A stretch of 64,000 nt of DNA from Tritrichomonas musculus. Its lineage: Eukaryota; Parabasalia; Tritrichomonadida; Tritrichomonadidae. The DNA is taken from the NCBI GenBank assembly GCA_039105265.1, contig JAPFFF010000009.1, forward strand, positions 4,030,001-4,094,000. The letters are read 5' to 3'. The notes beneath the pieces were generated by a model, which worked only from the letters and a program-made list of their open reading frames with translations, searched no databases and had not been told where the DNA came from. Below, piece after piece: positions 50,301 through 59,982 of the stretch (its first letter is position 1; every line of letters begins with the position of its first letter). The translations under genes and the position numbers were made by a program.

Positions 50301-53300
50301 AAATTATAATTGGTCAAAGAAATAGGATTAAAACAACACTTATCGGGTTTTCATTACTTGATCAAAATTATGTTTTAAATTCTGATCCTTTGATTCATGA
50401 AATCTTCAATTACTGTTTATCAACAATAAAATCATTTGAAAATATTGATTCAATATTTAAAATATCAAAATTAAATGAGACAAATTTAAATCAAATTTTT
50501 CTTTTCTTTGATAGAATGATTAAGAATGCATCAAAAGAAAAGTCGATGCATTTAATTCTTGTATGTTATCGCTTTTTCAGAGATGTTGATTGTTTAAATG
50601 ATGTTAAAAACTCAATTCTAAAAACTGTTTTAGAAATTTATAAAAAAATGTCAGATAATGATTCAATGTTCGCATTGGCATTGTCTTTGATAAATAAAAT
50701 AACTGAAATTCCTTCTCAATTATTGAAAATAGATTCATATAACAATTTGTCAAATTGGATTTTACTTCTTGAAGCAACAAAAAACGTTTCACCTCCTAAT
50801 GATTTCATATCATTTTTACTTCAATATTTTATTAATCATGAAATATCATGTGAAATAACACGTCTTATACTTCGTGTTATATATAATTTTCAAGAACAAA
50901 TTACAGATAGTGAAATATTTTTCTACACTTGCTTTTTGAAAATTGGTAAAGAAATTCAAAAGGTTCACAATTTTTCAAAATCTTCTGAAATAATCCACTT
51001 TTTGAGACGTATATTAATAAGTGATAGTGCACCATTAAAATCTAATCTAATTAATTATATTTTAAATTTTGAGCCTCAAAATATAAACGAAGAATTATGG
51101 CTTGGTATTATGGCCACACTTGGTTTAAACATTGAAGAAATTCATCCATTTTCAGTTGTTAATTATCACCAAAACAGATCAGAATTGAATCAATATTATG
51201 TAATCAGTTATGAAAAGAATGAGTTTATTTGCTATCCCAAACCATTTCGTATAAATTCATCAAAAATAATTTCTATTCCAAATAAAAGTAATGTTTATGC
51301 AATCCCTCAAACAGAAATATTACCAGACAAGTTTCCATATTATGAATATATTTTGCAATATTTTTATCTGGTTTATCAATTCTGCTGTTCAAATCCACTA
51401 GTATACGCAATATATATGCAAATATTTGCTTCATATTGTCGAAGTCCAGAATTTGTTTCATTGATTTCGGAAGATATTTTATCAATATTGTATGCTGATT
51501 CAATTCCTTTTCATGATATTCAAAGCACAATAGAATATATTAATAAAATCAATTGTGCTAAAATTACTCCCCAATTCTTGGGATTTAATGTATTATCATT
51601 AAATTCAAAATATACGACATTTTTGTCTCCTGCAATTGAAAAAAATGCCGATATATTTGAAATAATCATTCATTTCCCCAAAACTCCTAAAGATGAATTA
51701 TATTTTGGCATCGTGTCTGATAACTTAGAACCTCATTATACAAGGTATTCGTTAGTTTCATTTCCAGATGGCACTTTATACCCTAAAAATTTTAATTCGA
51801 CGGAGGATCAGTTTAAAAAGGTCAATAAAGACATTCAAATCACTGTTTACATGAAATCAAAGAAGTTTAAAATCAATGAAAAAGAATTCAAATTTCCAAT
51901 TGGATCACAATTTCGTGTTTTATTTGCGACAAGCATGAAAAATCATCATTTAATTGAAATACAAATCAATTCAAATTCTGTTGTTTTTAACAATGAAGCA
52001 CCAGTTCCTATTCAAACATTTAATGTTAGCAAAGAAAGTGTATTATACCCATCATATACAACTTACGGAGAGTTGCCTTATGATTACAATAAATTACCTG
52101 AATTTCCTCAAATTGTTTATAATTATTCAGATATTGAAAAATTCGTTTTTATTCAACCAAAAACAGACGATATAGTTATTCATGGCTTTAATTCAAATTT
52201 TTTATCAGAAGAGCTTTTTAGTTCTTTGCTTTTTGCATCTTTTCGTAAATTAGCGTTTCAATATTCTTCAGTTTCGTTAATGCGAATAATTAACACAAAT
52301 ATAAATTTTGCCAAACCTATTGTTTTCAAATTTTATCAATATCTCATATATTTGGTTGAGAGTTTTTCAATATCATTAATGGAACTAGATAATTTTCCAT
52401 TTGATATGACTATGCCTGTTTGGAATAAAGATGTAGATCCTATTTATTTCTCATTAGAAAATGAAGCAAAGAAATGCTTGCAAAAAATTGTATCAGATCC
52501 AGAAAATGTGGAGATAATAGCACAAGGAATAGAAAGTCTATTTAATTCCAAAAGGATTCACTCTTTAATGTTTCCTCAAGAATCATTACGACTTTTTTTT
52601 GGCGATAAAAAGAATTTAAACTTGTACCGAGATAAATCATATATACTGTTTCACAATGACTTCGATGTTTCAACCAACGAATCAATAAGAATATTGCAAG
52701 AAGCTGTTAAATTGCCTGTTGCTTATACAACTCGATCTAAAGCAGTACTTGTTGATATACTTGATGACAAAAGAATTACTGGTTATCTTTGCATTAATCC
52801 AATGAACAATGATTGGCTGATCAACACTCCAATTGAAATGCTTCTTCTCTTGAAAAATTTCATTTTCATTGCAATTTCAGAAGAGCATCAAAAAATGATC
52901 AAATCAGTCATTCTTGATTGTTTTATATTAAATTCTCCAGTTGCTTCATTGTATTTAAATCAATTTGCTGATCTTATCATGTCACAAATTCCTCCATCAA
53001 TGTCTGATCAAGGACAAAAGTATGTAAATCAGCTTGGTTTGGTTGGTTCTCGCTTGAAAAACAATTATAATCAAACTTTCATCAGTTTTTATCAAAGAGA
53101 ACAATTGATGTTCAACAAAATGGCTCTTGAATTAGCTTCTCATTTCCCTGAATTCTTACAAACTCCATTTCCATCACCAAATACGAAAATATGCCGAATA
53201 CCGCTTGTTGTAATTGATCCATGTGATTTGACTGTGAATTTTTCAGATCACATTTCATCTATACGAACTTTTATAAGGCCATATCGTTCACTTGTCGGCT

Positions 53301-55150
53301 TTCCATTCTGGGAAATTTTGCCTTATTGGATCAAGCTCACAGACTCAAATTTGGATTTGAATTCAAATTCTTATAACAAGCCACAAGCAACCAGAATTAA
53401 TAATGAAATCATAAAAGTGTCAAATCCAATGAATTCAAGCATTAAAGCATACTTAAAGAAAAGAGTTGAAAATCAAAGAGAAATCCCAGAAGACTCATTT
53501 TTAATGTGCTCAAAATCAAGCGATTTTAGAGATTGTGACTACATTAATTTTGCCCATTTTTCAGATCACATTTCAATCAATAGAGGTGACACTTTTTTTG
53601 CCTTATATTTGCCAGACCAGCAAAATTCGTGGGATCTCTTTTACTTGGATCTCGAATACAACGAACCAGTGCCAAACAGAAGAACTAATGATGATTTTGT
53701 TTTTGTTGACGAAAGCCAAATTCGCGATCATTTTATAGACGACATGCGGCAGTTTGCAGTTGAATGGAGAGAAAATGAAACATATGAACTTTTGAATCAA
53801 ATTCCAGACGATAAATTTACAAACGAAAAATTCGATGAAATAGAAAGAATTGCACGTTTATCTTCTTTGTCATCGAAATACAATTCAACTGTTGTTGTTC
53901 TTCGTGCGTTGATTCTGCATCATTATAATTACATCTTTTCGCTCCATCAAAATGAAGTTTCAGAGGAAATATGGTCGACCACAAATTCATTATTATCGAT
54001 TGAAACTCAATCGCAAGTTGCCCTCTCTCGGATTCCAAGCTCAACGCGAGTTCCGTCGATTGAAATTGATCGGCAAAAATCGCAATTTTTGGTTGCTGAA
54101 AAAAAAGGCGATCGTTCGAATTCAATTATCAGCCAATTATCTTATCAAATAAATCGAATAGGGGCATTCAATTTCCGAAATAAAGCAAAACCTTGGAATG
54201 TCGTGTACAAGAATGAACGAGGAATTGATGCTGGCGGACTTTCACGTGATTTAATCGTCGAAGCATCTGCTTCTGTTTTTCAGCCAACATCGGAACTCAT
54301 GGTTCAAATCGACAACTCAACTCGTGATGAAACTTGCTTCTATTATGTTCCAAATGAGAATGCACTTGACGAGCTTGATGAGTTCTATTCGATTGGCGTT
54401 CTAATTGGGATAATAATACGAACAGGCTTCATTCAAGACTTTCCACTTGCGCCTTTCATTTGGAAGTGGATTGCAGGTGAAGTGATCACAGATGATGACA
54501 TTTTTGACTGTGATCGTAATTTTCGTCTTTTATTCAACAGCTCCAATTCAAGCAGCTTAAAGTGGAGCGCTGTTTGCTGGAACGGAAACGTCTCTTGCTT
54601 GAAAAACAGGAATCCTAACTCTGTTGTAAGCAGAGAGCAAATTGCTCAATATCAGCACGAATGCATCGCTTTTAGAAAGCAATCAATCAAGCCGATGGTT
54701 GAGCAAATGAGAAAAGGATTCTATAATAACATCGGATTTAGTATAAATTACAAATTGAGAGGTTTACTCCTTTCGAGACTTGCACAAGGATCAGGAATAA
54801 TAACAATCGAACAGCTGAAGAAAATAACCGTTGTTTCCGTGTTTGCTGGCGGAATGAATAACGAATACATACAACGCTTTTGGAGAGCTGTTTCGAGATT
54901 TGATAAAAATGAACTCAAGTTGCTTTTCAAGTTCATTACATCATTAACAAGAATACCTAGTGATTCTAGATTGAATAACAAGTTTACAATTACAATCGAT
55001 ATGCTGGAAAGACCGAATCCAGATTCTGCACTACCAAATTCTTCGACTTGTTTTAATCAGTTGCATTTGCCATGCTATACAAATGATGAAACTGCTTATA
55101 GAAAAATATTATATGCGGTAAAATATTGCTCATCAATGGAAAATTATTAA
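47393..55150 (+). CDS. Giant HECT-domain E3 ubiquitin ligase (2585 aa)
   Basis: The C-terminal 340 residues are a HECT domain: G-I-D-A-G-G-L-S-R-D-L near 2275, F-Y-S-I-G-V-L-I-G-I-I-I-R-T-G, and the catalytic site S-T-C-F-N-Q-L-H-L-P with Cys2553. The last helix (Y-R-K-I-L-Y-A-V-K) is also present. The enzyme takes ubiquitin from an E2 onto Cys2553 and passes it to a substrate. The long N-terminal part is mostly helical and rich in Ile, Asn, Phe and Ser. Around residues 1415-1470 there is a SPRY-like pattern (L-Y-F-G-I-V-S-D-N, then R-Y-S-L-V-S). A short Asn/Asp run lies near 388. The size and order resemble large HECT ligases of the HERC1/UPL group. The frame is unbroken. Confidence 0.9.
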   Translation: MENSYSSILLELDKKFIWNQIQERQKLSYNAINNQFFYYEKNNIYFIDTRHEPDFFPFSKKKKHKSKYLVKLLLGFYEELENIPSILETIIESDINPENNVIKYLNNHFFCHTQNMKNRTLVYKRISEFSMNFFSPFGMVSIEPIKNSEDPTFSIFLSSISTSFLILEDHKFPFQSYIPFINFINNSITTASITPPSPEFLPEEKDSNINDQSFTADYVNPHGICSNGNFLFILCSNNNIQIFPLFNGGSISSAIVAHLDQIDFEIPQDASLNAFEDTVQIIYSENDEYKVLMYEIDSLIKNNFSIKTSPTKYQFNCNLSCSDGIIQIIIEPDHSFRVFDLIQKKQLSTSNFDQSLSKLPEDLTTTVVETNGSCISFIFQLQTDEQDDNNDNNDNNNNNLNFAVYKTFSYDGSFLKEEKFVMNDPIIASCIDSINRCHWSVIPGGNSRFYIRRFNLIGGENPEIFKIDRYLYPTNVEITPLSFVGQLISSLHRHLRGMINSQISPNLFLVLKIDDFLKLIQLIEKVMNLPNEKFGMFIELKQAIIECLVILTSLNLKRIGCTSKPIESISTKIFEIVKKLPLNLSSILFFSNFDYLMFDQKDEIVMFLIELLKSMEDKYLIKIAFRMMEQSKSLSMIRFKKSNSFYDLFPQDCTNSSSIEPIILMFLLLHQRVLVRHSFLFLQENHLAVINIKNIDSNEATVIDLLGDYMQNIFSILLNVFAFYSPEKIEDLAIFDLFLNFINLLSSLNEFHSVAQFAASFTSVIVNKLTEIFKSHPKEVLNIVFILGKLASTLLKGDEVTNLETKFSWLISSNIDLIEDQQELIENLDDNKIEYFEDERINCFLDFENDSLKGIYKKIKPLVNKNLNYQIKQIDKLSILAFSKHLNCIDELLFFDESSRPSSQLRSAFDQMLVVRNEFRRSIQNKKDTTIFTVKCLMLFRMKSSLINIENSKKLSDFVIMKFEPSDFKKIIIGQRNRIKTTLIGFSLLDQNYVLNSDPLIHEIFNYCLSTIKSFENIDSIFKISKLNETNLNQIFLFFDRMIKNASKEKSMHLILVCYRFFRDVDCLNDVKNSILKTVLEIYKKMSDNDSMFALALSLINKITEIPSQLLKIDSYNNLSNWILLLEATKNVSPPNDFISFLLQYFINHEISCEITRLILRVIYNFQEQITDSEIFFYTCFLKIGKEIQKVHNFSKSSEIIHFLRRILISDSAPLKSNLINYILNFEPQNINEELWLGIMATLGLNIEEIHPFSVVNYHQNRSELNQYYVISYEKNEFICYPKPFRINSSKIISIPNKSNVYAIPQTEILPDKFPYYEYILQYFYLVYQFCCSNPLVYAIYMQIFASYCRSPEFVSLISEDILSILYADSIPFHDIQSTIEYINKINCAKITPQFLGFNVLSLNSKYTTFLSPAIEKNADIFEIIIHFPKTPKDELYFGIVSDNLEPHYTRYSLVSFPDGTLYPKNFNSTEDQFKKVNKDIQITVYMKSKKFKINEKEFKFPIGSQFRVLFATSMKNHHLIEIQINSNSVVFNNEAPVPIQTFNVSKESVLYPSYTTYGELPYDYNKLPEFPQIVYNYSDIEKFVFIQPKTDDIVIHGFNSNFLSEELFSSLLFASFRKLAFQYSSVSLMRIINTNINFAKPIVFKFYQYLIYLVESFSISLMELDNFPFDMTMPVWNKDVDPIYFSLENEAKKCLQKIVSDPENVEIIAQGIESLFNSKRIHSLMFPQESLRLFFGDKKNLNLYRDKSYILFHNDFDVSTNESIRILQEAVKLPVAYTTRSKAVLVDILDDKRITGYLCINPMNNDWLINTPIEMLLLLKNFIFIAISEEHQKMIKSVILDCFILNSPVASLYLNQFADLIMSQIPPSMSDQGQKYVNQLGLVGSRLKNNYNQTFISFYQREQLMFNKMALELASHFPEFLQTPFPSPNTKICRIPLVVIDPCDLTVNFSDHISSIRTFIRPYRSLVGFPFWEILPYWIKLTDSNLDLNSNSYNKPQATRINNEIIKVSNPMNSSIKAYLKKRVENQREIPEDSFLMCSKSSDFRDCDYINFAHFSDHISINRGDTFFALYLPDQQNSWDLFYLDLEYNEPVPNRRTNDDFVFVDESQIRDHFIDDMRQFAVEWRENETYELLNQIPDDKFTNEKFDEIERIARLSSLSSKYNSTVVVLRALILHHYNYIFSLHQNEVSEEIWSTTNSLLSIETQSQVALSRIPSSTRVPSIEIDRQKSQFLVAEKKGDRSNSIISQLSYQINRIGAFNFRNKAKPWNVVYKNERGIDAGGLSRDLIVEASASVFQPTSELMVQIDNSTRDETCFYYVPNENALDELDEFYSIGVLIGIIIRTGFIQDFPLAPFIWKWIAGEVITDDDIFDCDRNFRLLFNSSNSSSLKWSAVCWNGNVSCLKNRNPNSVVSREQIAQYQHECIAFRKQSIKPMVEQMRKGFYNNIGFSINYKLRGLLLSRLAQGSGIITIEQLKKITVVSVFAGGMNNEYIQRFWRAVSRFDKNELKLLFKFITSLTRIPSDSRLNNKFTITIDMLERPNPDSALPNSSTCFNQLHLPCYTNDETAYRKILYAVKYCSSMENY

Positions 55151-55446
55151 ATATCATATATGAGTATAAATATAATTAGATATATATTTTAAAAAATAGG
55201 TATTTACATCGATGAAAATGTAAAAAAAAATATTAGCTTTTTTTTATCTAATTTAAATTTTAATTTTATGAACTTTAGCTTCGAAATGTATGGTATTTAA
55301 AATTTAAAATTTAAATTAGATAATCTACTCAGGAGTTTGGACATTTATGATAAAATAAAAAAATAAAATATAAAAAAATTTCGATAGACTAACATAAATT
55401 ATATTTTTACTAAAAATAGATTTTTATCGGATGTGTTTTACACGTC

Positions 55447-55690
55447 AAAACACGTTAACTTTGATTCGTTTAAGAGGGTCAGAACACGTAAACTTTGATA
55501 CGAATGAGGGGTCATAACATGTTAACTTTGATTCGTTTAAGGGGTCAGAACACGTAAACCTTGATTCGAATGATAGGTCAAAACACATATCAGTTAATTA
55601 AAACATAAGAAAACATTGAGTTATGAACCCTCAAACACATAAACGGTTGATACGAATAAGGGGTCAGAACACATATCAGTTGTTCAGTTT
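55447..55690. repeat. Degenerate tandem repeat of 33-34 bp with alternating versions
   Basis: Units start with TCARAACACGT and continue AACTTTGATTCG. They alternate between a version ending TTTAAG-AGGG and one ending AATGAG-GGG, giving a dimer of about 67 bases. Four units are clear; two more decayed ones follow after an interruption (about 55590-55690). Confidence 0.8.
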
Positions 55691-56392
55691 GCTGTTAAAA
55701 CCATGTAACAATGTGTGAAATCACGTTAGTGATGTAACACTTGCTACACTTACTACTCCAGAGAGCTAAGAGACTCTTTAATTAAGTCGTTTATTAACAG
55801 TATGAGAAAAAGTGCCAATAAAAACATAGAATTATATAATAAAATGTAAAATTATTATTCAAATAATATTATTTTCGGTATTTCAGAAAATATGCTTAAA
55901 TTATTTTTTTTTTACAATATTTTTTTAGTTTATTATTTGTTTCACATCTAACTGAGAAAATGCATTTTCATTTGGATATAAAATTAGAAATTATATGAAA
56001 AACATTTATTACTAATTATTATTAGAAAAGCTCTAATATTTTGAGAAAATTTATTTATTTTTTTATCCGACCAAATATAAATTGACCATTAATTTTTTTT
56101 TGTCCATTAATTTTTTTTTTTCCATATACTCTACCAAAATTTATTTTAAATCTTATTGTTTTTGAATAGTTTATATTAAATAAACTTTTCAAAAATATTA
56201 AGAATTAAAATGCAAATAAAACGCGACGTATGGAATATTTTCCACTAAAAATCAAAAATAATATTTTAATACTAATGTTAAATAATATATATTAAAATCA
56301 AAGGAAAATATTATTTTTAATAGCACCCACACCATTAAATATATAAAAATTCGCTTGTTAAATTTTTATATATTTAATGTATATGTTTTAGC

Positions 56393-56611
56393 TTAATCTG
56401 AATTATTCAGATGAGAATGGAATATATTGGCTATAGAATAAAAAGTTACGGATGGAATAAGCAATATCTCTATTATTCGAGTTTTTTTACGATTGAATAT
56501 CTTTTCATTAAAATTTAAAATGGAATAGATCATCGGACCTGATATAGAATGAACTGGAAAAATAAGAGTATTTATAAAATTATGATATAAATATTTTATT
56601 TTTTTACTCAT
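56393..56611 (-). CDS. Doubtful small frame beginning M-S-K-K-I-K-Y-L (72 aa)
   Basis: This frame shares its upstream DNA and first dozen residues with the fragment at 25025-25150, then differs. The residues are hydrophobic and Ile/Phe-rich, with no recognised motif. The shared start hints at a dispersed gene or repeat family. The short length and A+T-rich setting make a working gene uncertain. Confidence 0.25.
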   Translation of the reverse strand: MSKKIKYLYHNFINTLIFPVHSISGPMIYSILNFNEKIFNRKKTRIIEILLIPSVTFYSIANIFHSHLNNSD

Positions 56612-56944
56612 ATTCGAATTTTAAAAAAAGAAGTAATTAGGTATTGTGATATTAATATTTTCAAAAAAACTAATTTTTGCAAAACAAAAAAATAATATAC
56701 AAGTGATACTGATCATAAATATATGAACAAAACTTTTTGGCATAAAGTAGATGCTGAGATATTGAAAAATAAACTACACCCTTAAATATTTATGTTTTCT
56801 TGATTTAACTTAGGTAATAATAATTTAATTGCATTGAATAATAATAAAAAATAAAAAAATCATAGTTCATTATTTATAAAGCGCAAAAATATTAACAAAA
56901 TTAGAATTTTTTACGATTATTTAATTCAATTCTTATGAAATTGT

Positions 56945-59911
56945 TTATGGGATATCTTTTTCATTTGAATCTTTTTCATTTGAATCTTTTTCATTTGAAT
57001 CTTTTTCATTTGAATCTTTTTCATTTGAATTTTGCTCACTTGAATTTGCAACAGCTTTTTTCTTCTTAAAATAAATGATAACAATGACAACTGTTACAAT
57101 AACTGCAACTCCAAGAATAACTCCAACCACAATACCTGCTATTTGGCCTTTACTAAGTTTATTATTATTACTTTTGTCATTTCGCGGTTTTATGTCAATT
57201 ACAGAAATTGATAAATCTGAAAATTTAATTTCATCTTTAGTTAGAATTTTTGCAGGGGCAATGATGCATCCATCTTCATCATTATCGACATTAGAATAAT
57301 CATCGTCTGATTCGATCATAATGCCAAGAATTTCATATAATTCGTCCATATTTTCATTCATATTTGTTCTCGAGAACGGAATAATGAAACCATCAACATC
57401 ATTATAAATACAAATTCTTTTTCTTTCTTCCTCCAATAATGAATTAGATGCAGGAATACTTTCTATTTTTACTGAAAACTTCATTTTATCAACATCATCA
57501 TAGCTATATTTTTTGATTATTTGAACAGAACCTTCAACATATTTATAATAACGAATAACTTCGCCTTTGTTAATTGGTAGTACTTCAGCAAGAAATCCTT
57601 TACCAGTTATTGAAATACCGTCTCTGTTTGGATATCTAAGAATATAATAGCCATCAAAGGTTGGCTTTTCAAGGTCAAGAAGGCACATTATTCCTTTTTC
57701 ATCATTGCAAACTGGTGAAAAGGTTATATTAAGGCCTTCTTTATAAGGAATCATAAAATCTGCCATATAACTAACAGCTTCGCTTTCTACAGAAATATGC
57801 TCTCCGTTTAGATCGTATTCCATTAACACTGTATCTGTATATTCGCAAAGAATTGTAATTTCAACAGTATCATTATCAAATTCAATATTTTGTAAATAAC
57901 TGAAGTCTACTGTTAAACTAGGTTGCTCGTCTGCTAAAAATACTAAGGCATTAAATATTTGGCCTATATTATCAGATGGTACAACAAAAGGAATTATATA
58001 TGAACCACCTTCTCCATATATTAATAAATAATCATAAGGTTCTACTATTCCGTCAAAAAATAAACTATAACACATGGTTCTACTTTCGCCATAAAACGGC
58101 AAGCATACTAAATTTAAGAAATCTTTTTTAAAAGTAGTATACTGTAGGTCAAAAAGAGGATCCAAACTTCCTGTCATAAAATTTACAACTGCTAGATTCA
58201 TAATAGGCTGATCAAAATCTATGTCGTTAAATTCTGGGAGAAGAGTCACCATAATATTTAATTTATTACCTGTAATATCAATATAACAGGCTTCATCAGT
58301 GATGACAGTTGCTCCATCAATAATAACATTGAAGCCAGGATGGAAAGACAATAATTTTCCACCTTTATATATACTGGGAATTGTGACTCTTAATATTATA
58401 GAATCTTCACCATCAGGAATTTTTCCCAGAGCATCTGGATTGACATGGTTATCATCAAGCGTATATTCAACAACTGTAATTTCTTTTATTCCATCGATTT
58501 TGTTTATATCTTCTTGTGATGGCATATCTTCATGGACAGGATTTATTTCTTCATCTACTTCATCAATTTTCATGGCACTTGTTGCTACTTTTTTCTTAAC
58601 GCGTAGTGAAGCCAAATTTGTTGCTAGACATTTTGGGCCAACTGTAATTTTAGCAGATATATCAAGCAAACTTTTTTTTTCTTTCCAAATATTAATTAAT
58701 TTAAATTTCAATTCATTTAAGGTTAATGTCATTTGAATTGGAAAAACAAGAGTGACGGTCAAATATGGAAATTGACAAGCTTTTGTATTTATGCCTAAAA
58801 CAATCTGAAAAGGGAAATTAAGGCCTGCATCTATTGATGTTTTGATATCACCCAATTCTACATCAAATGATAAAAACAAATGAATAGGAAAAGTTGCAGT
58901 TAATTTAGCAGAAAGAATTGTTGCTAATAAATCTTTGGCATAGCCTTTGTTGTCTTCACCAAGTGGAACAAAACTATATTTCCAAGGAGTGTCAAATGTT
59001 TGTGAAGGAGTAACAATAATACTTTTGGATCCATAAAATCGATATCCTCTATAATACTGAAATCCTATTGGTACATCCAAGACTAAAGATTCAAGTGAAG
59101 CTTGCAAATTCATAAATACTCCAATTTTAAGGTCATACCTTTTAAGAAGTTTCTTATTAAATGATAAATTTGGAATACCAAGTGAAAGTTTTTTAAATTT
59201 TTCAACTTTAAATGTATGAGAAAACCCATCAGGAATAACAAATTTTGCACCAACATAGGAATCTAATATTATATTAACTTTAAGTTGTACATCACTCCAT
59301 AAATTGAATGTATAATCTAGCTCGGCTTCAATTGATGTATATGCACCATAGCCAAATTGTAATTGAGTTTTTTGGATAGGTTCCAATTTAGGTTCTTTTT
59401 TATTTGAATCCCAATGAAAATTAATAGCTTTGCGGACAGTTTTTGTTTCTAATGGATTTTTAAATGTACCATTATTATTTTCATAGTTATCTGATCTTGT
59501 AATTTTGGTATGAATTCTAAAATTAGTCATAATATGAAAAATGCTTGTTTCTTTAGATTCATAAATTTGAACATCTTCATCTGAAGCAACTGTTTTTCTA
59601 AGTTTGTATAGCTTTTGTGATTGAGGTTCAATAAAAATAAATCCATCTTTAAGAGCGAAATTTTTTCTTTTAACAATGGCAATATAATTATTTTTTGCAG
59701 CAAAACCTTTAATATCTTTTGTATTTGAGCAAGTGAGAGGTCTTTTAAGTTGAAAATGATAATTCGGGCCTTCATAGTATCCAGGTTGCATTGTATCTTC
59801 TCTCTCTTCTTTTGGAACCTTAACGCGAGCATTTTCCAAAGCTAAAGTTTTGAGTTCTTTAAACTCATCAGGAATAAATGAAATTGAAAGAGAAAACAAG
59901 AGCAATAACAT
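56945..59911 (-). CDS. Type I membrane surface protein (988 aa), unknown family
   Basis: The protein starts with a signal peptide (M-L-L-L-L-F-S-L-S-I-S-F). It has a long ectodomain without repeats (about residues 15-915) and one membrane helix near 920-946 (G-I-V-V-G-V-I-L-G-V-A-V-I-V-T-V-V-I-V). A stop-transfer K-K-K-K and a short cytoplasmic tail with five S-N-E-K-D repeats follow. The ectodomain is rich in beta-prone stretches. I recognise no known domain. An initiator-like TCATT lies just before the ATG. The layout is that of a plasma- or endomembrane surface receptor or adhesin. The frame is unbroken. Confidence 0.8.
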   Translation of the reverse strand: MLLLLFSLSISFIPDEFKELKTLALENARVKVPKEEREDTMQPGYYEGPNYHFQLKRPLTCSNTKDIKGFAAKNNYIAIVKRKNFALKDGFIFIEPQSQKLYKLRKTVASDEDVQIYESKETSIFHIMTNFRIHTKITRSDNYENNNGTFKNPLETKTVRKAINFHWDSNKKEPKLEPIQKTQLQFGYGAYTSIEAELDYTFNLWSDVQLKVNIILDSYVGAKFVIPDGFSHTFKVEKFKKLSLGIPNLSFNKKLLKRYDLKIGVFMNLQASLESLVLDVPIGFQYYRGYRFYGSKSIIVTPSQTFDTPWKYSFVPLGEDNKGYAKDLLATILSAKLTATFPIHLFLSFDVELGDIKTSIDAGLNFPFQIVLGINTKACQFPYLTVTLVFPIQMTLTLNELKFKLINIWKEKKSLLDISAKITVGPKCLATNLASLRVKKKVATSAMKIDEVDEEINPVHEDMPSQEDINKIDGIKEITVVEYTLDDNHVNPDALGKIPDGEDSIILRVTIPSIYKGGKLLSFHPGFNVIIDGATVITDEACYIDITGNKLNIMVTLLPEFNDIDFDQPIMNLAVVNFMTGSLDPLFDLQYTTFKKDFLNLVCLPFYGESRTMCYSLFFDGIVEPYDYLLIYGEGGSYIIPFVVPSDNIGQIFNALVFLADEQPSLTVDFSYLQNIEFDNDTVEITILCEYTDTVLMEYDLNGEHISVESEAVSYMADFMIPYKEGLNITFSPVCNDEKGIMCLLDLEKPTFDGYYILRYPNRDGISITGKGFLAEVLPINKGEVIRYYKYVEGSVQIIKKYSYDDVDKMKFSVKIESIPASNSLLEEERKRICIYNDVDGFIIPFSRTNMNENMDELYEILGIMIESDDDYSNVDNDEDGCIIAPAKILTKDEIKFSDLSISVIDIKPRNDKSNNNKLSKGQIAGIVVGVILGVAVIVTVVIVIIYFKKKKAVANSSEQNSNEKDSNEKDSNEKDSNEKDSNEKDIP
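56955..57029 (-). repeat. 15-bp coding minisatellite, five perfect copies
   Basis: TCTTTTTCATTTGAA is repeated five times without change. In the gene on the minus strand it encodes the cytoplasmic S-N-E-K-D repeats. Perfect copies imply recent expansion and likely length variation between strains. Confidence 0.9.
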
Positions 59912-59919
59912 TTCAATTT

Positions 59920-59924
59920 AATGA
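59920..59924 (-). promoter_or_regulatory. Initiator-like TCATT before the membrane-protein gene
   Basis: On the minus strand TCATT ends 8 bases before the ATG at 59911, as at the other host genes of this window. Confidence 0.5.
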
Positions 59925-59982
59925 TATGAAGATCGTCCTCCCAGAAAAAGTTAATATTTGAGGGATCTGTTTCTGACACTTA

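Larger units (their letters stand above)
55151..56944. other. A+T-rich spacer with tandem repeat and hairpin
   Basis: No full gene is evident except a doubtful 72-residue frame (56393-56611). The spacer holds a tandem repeat (55447-55690), a perfect hairpin with 19-base arms (56333-56351 and 56361-56379) and a copy of the 25118-25182 sequence at 56577-56640. The rest is simple A+T-rich DNA. Confidence 0.6.

Noticed and set aside
58299-58736. Plus-strand frame of 145 codons opposite the membrane-protein gene
   Set aside because: It is antisense to an intact gene with signal peptide and membrane helix; no independent support.
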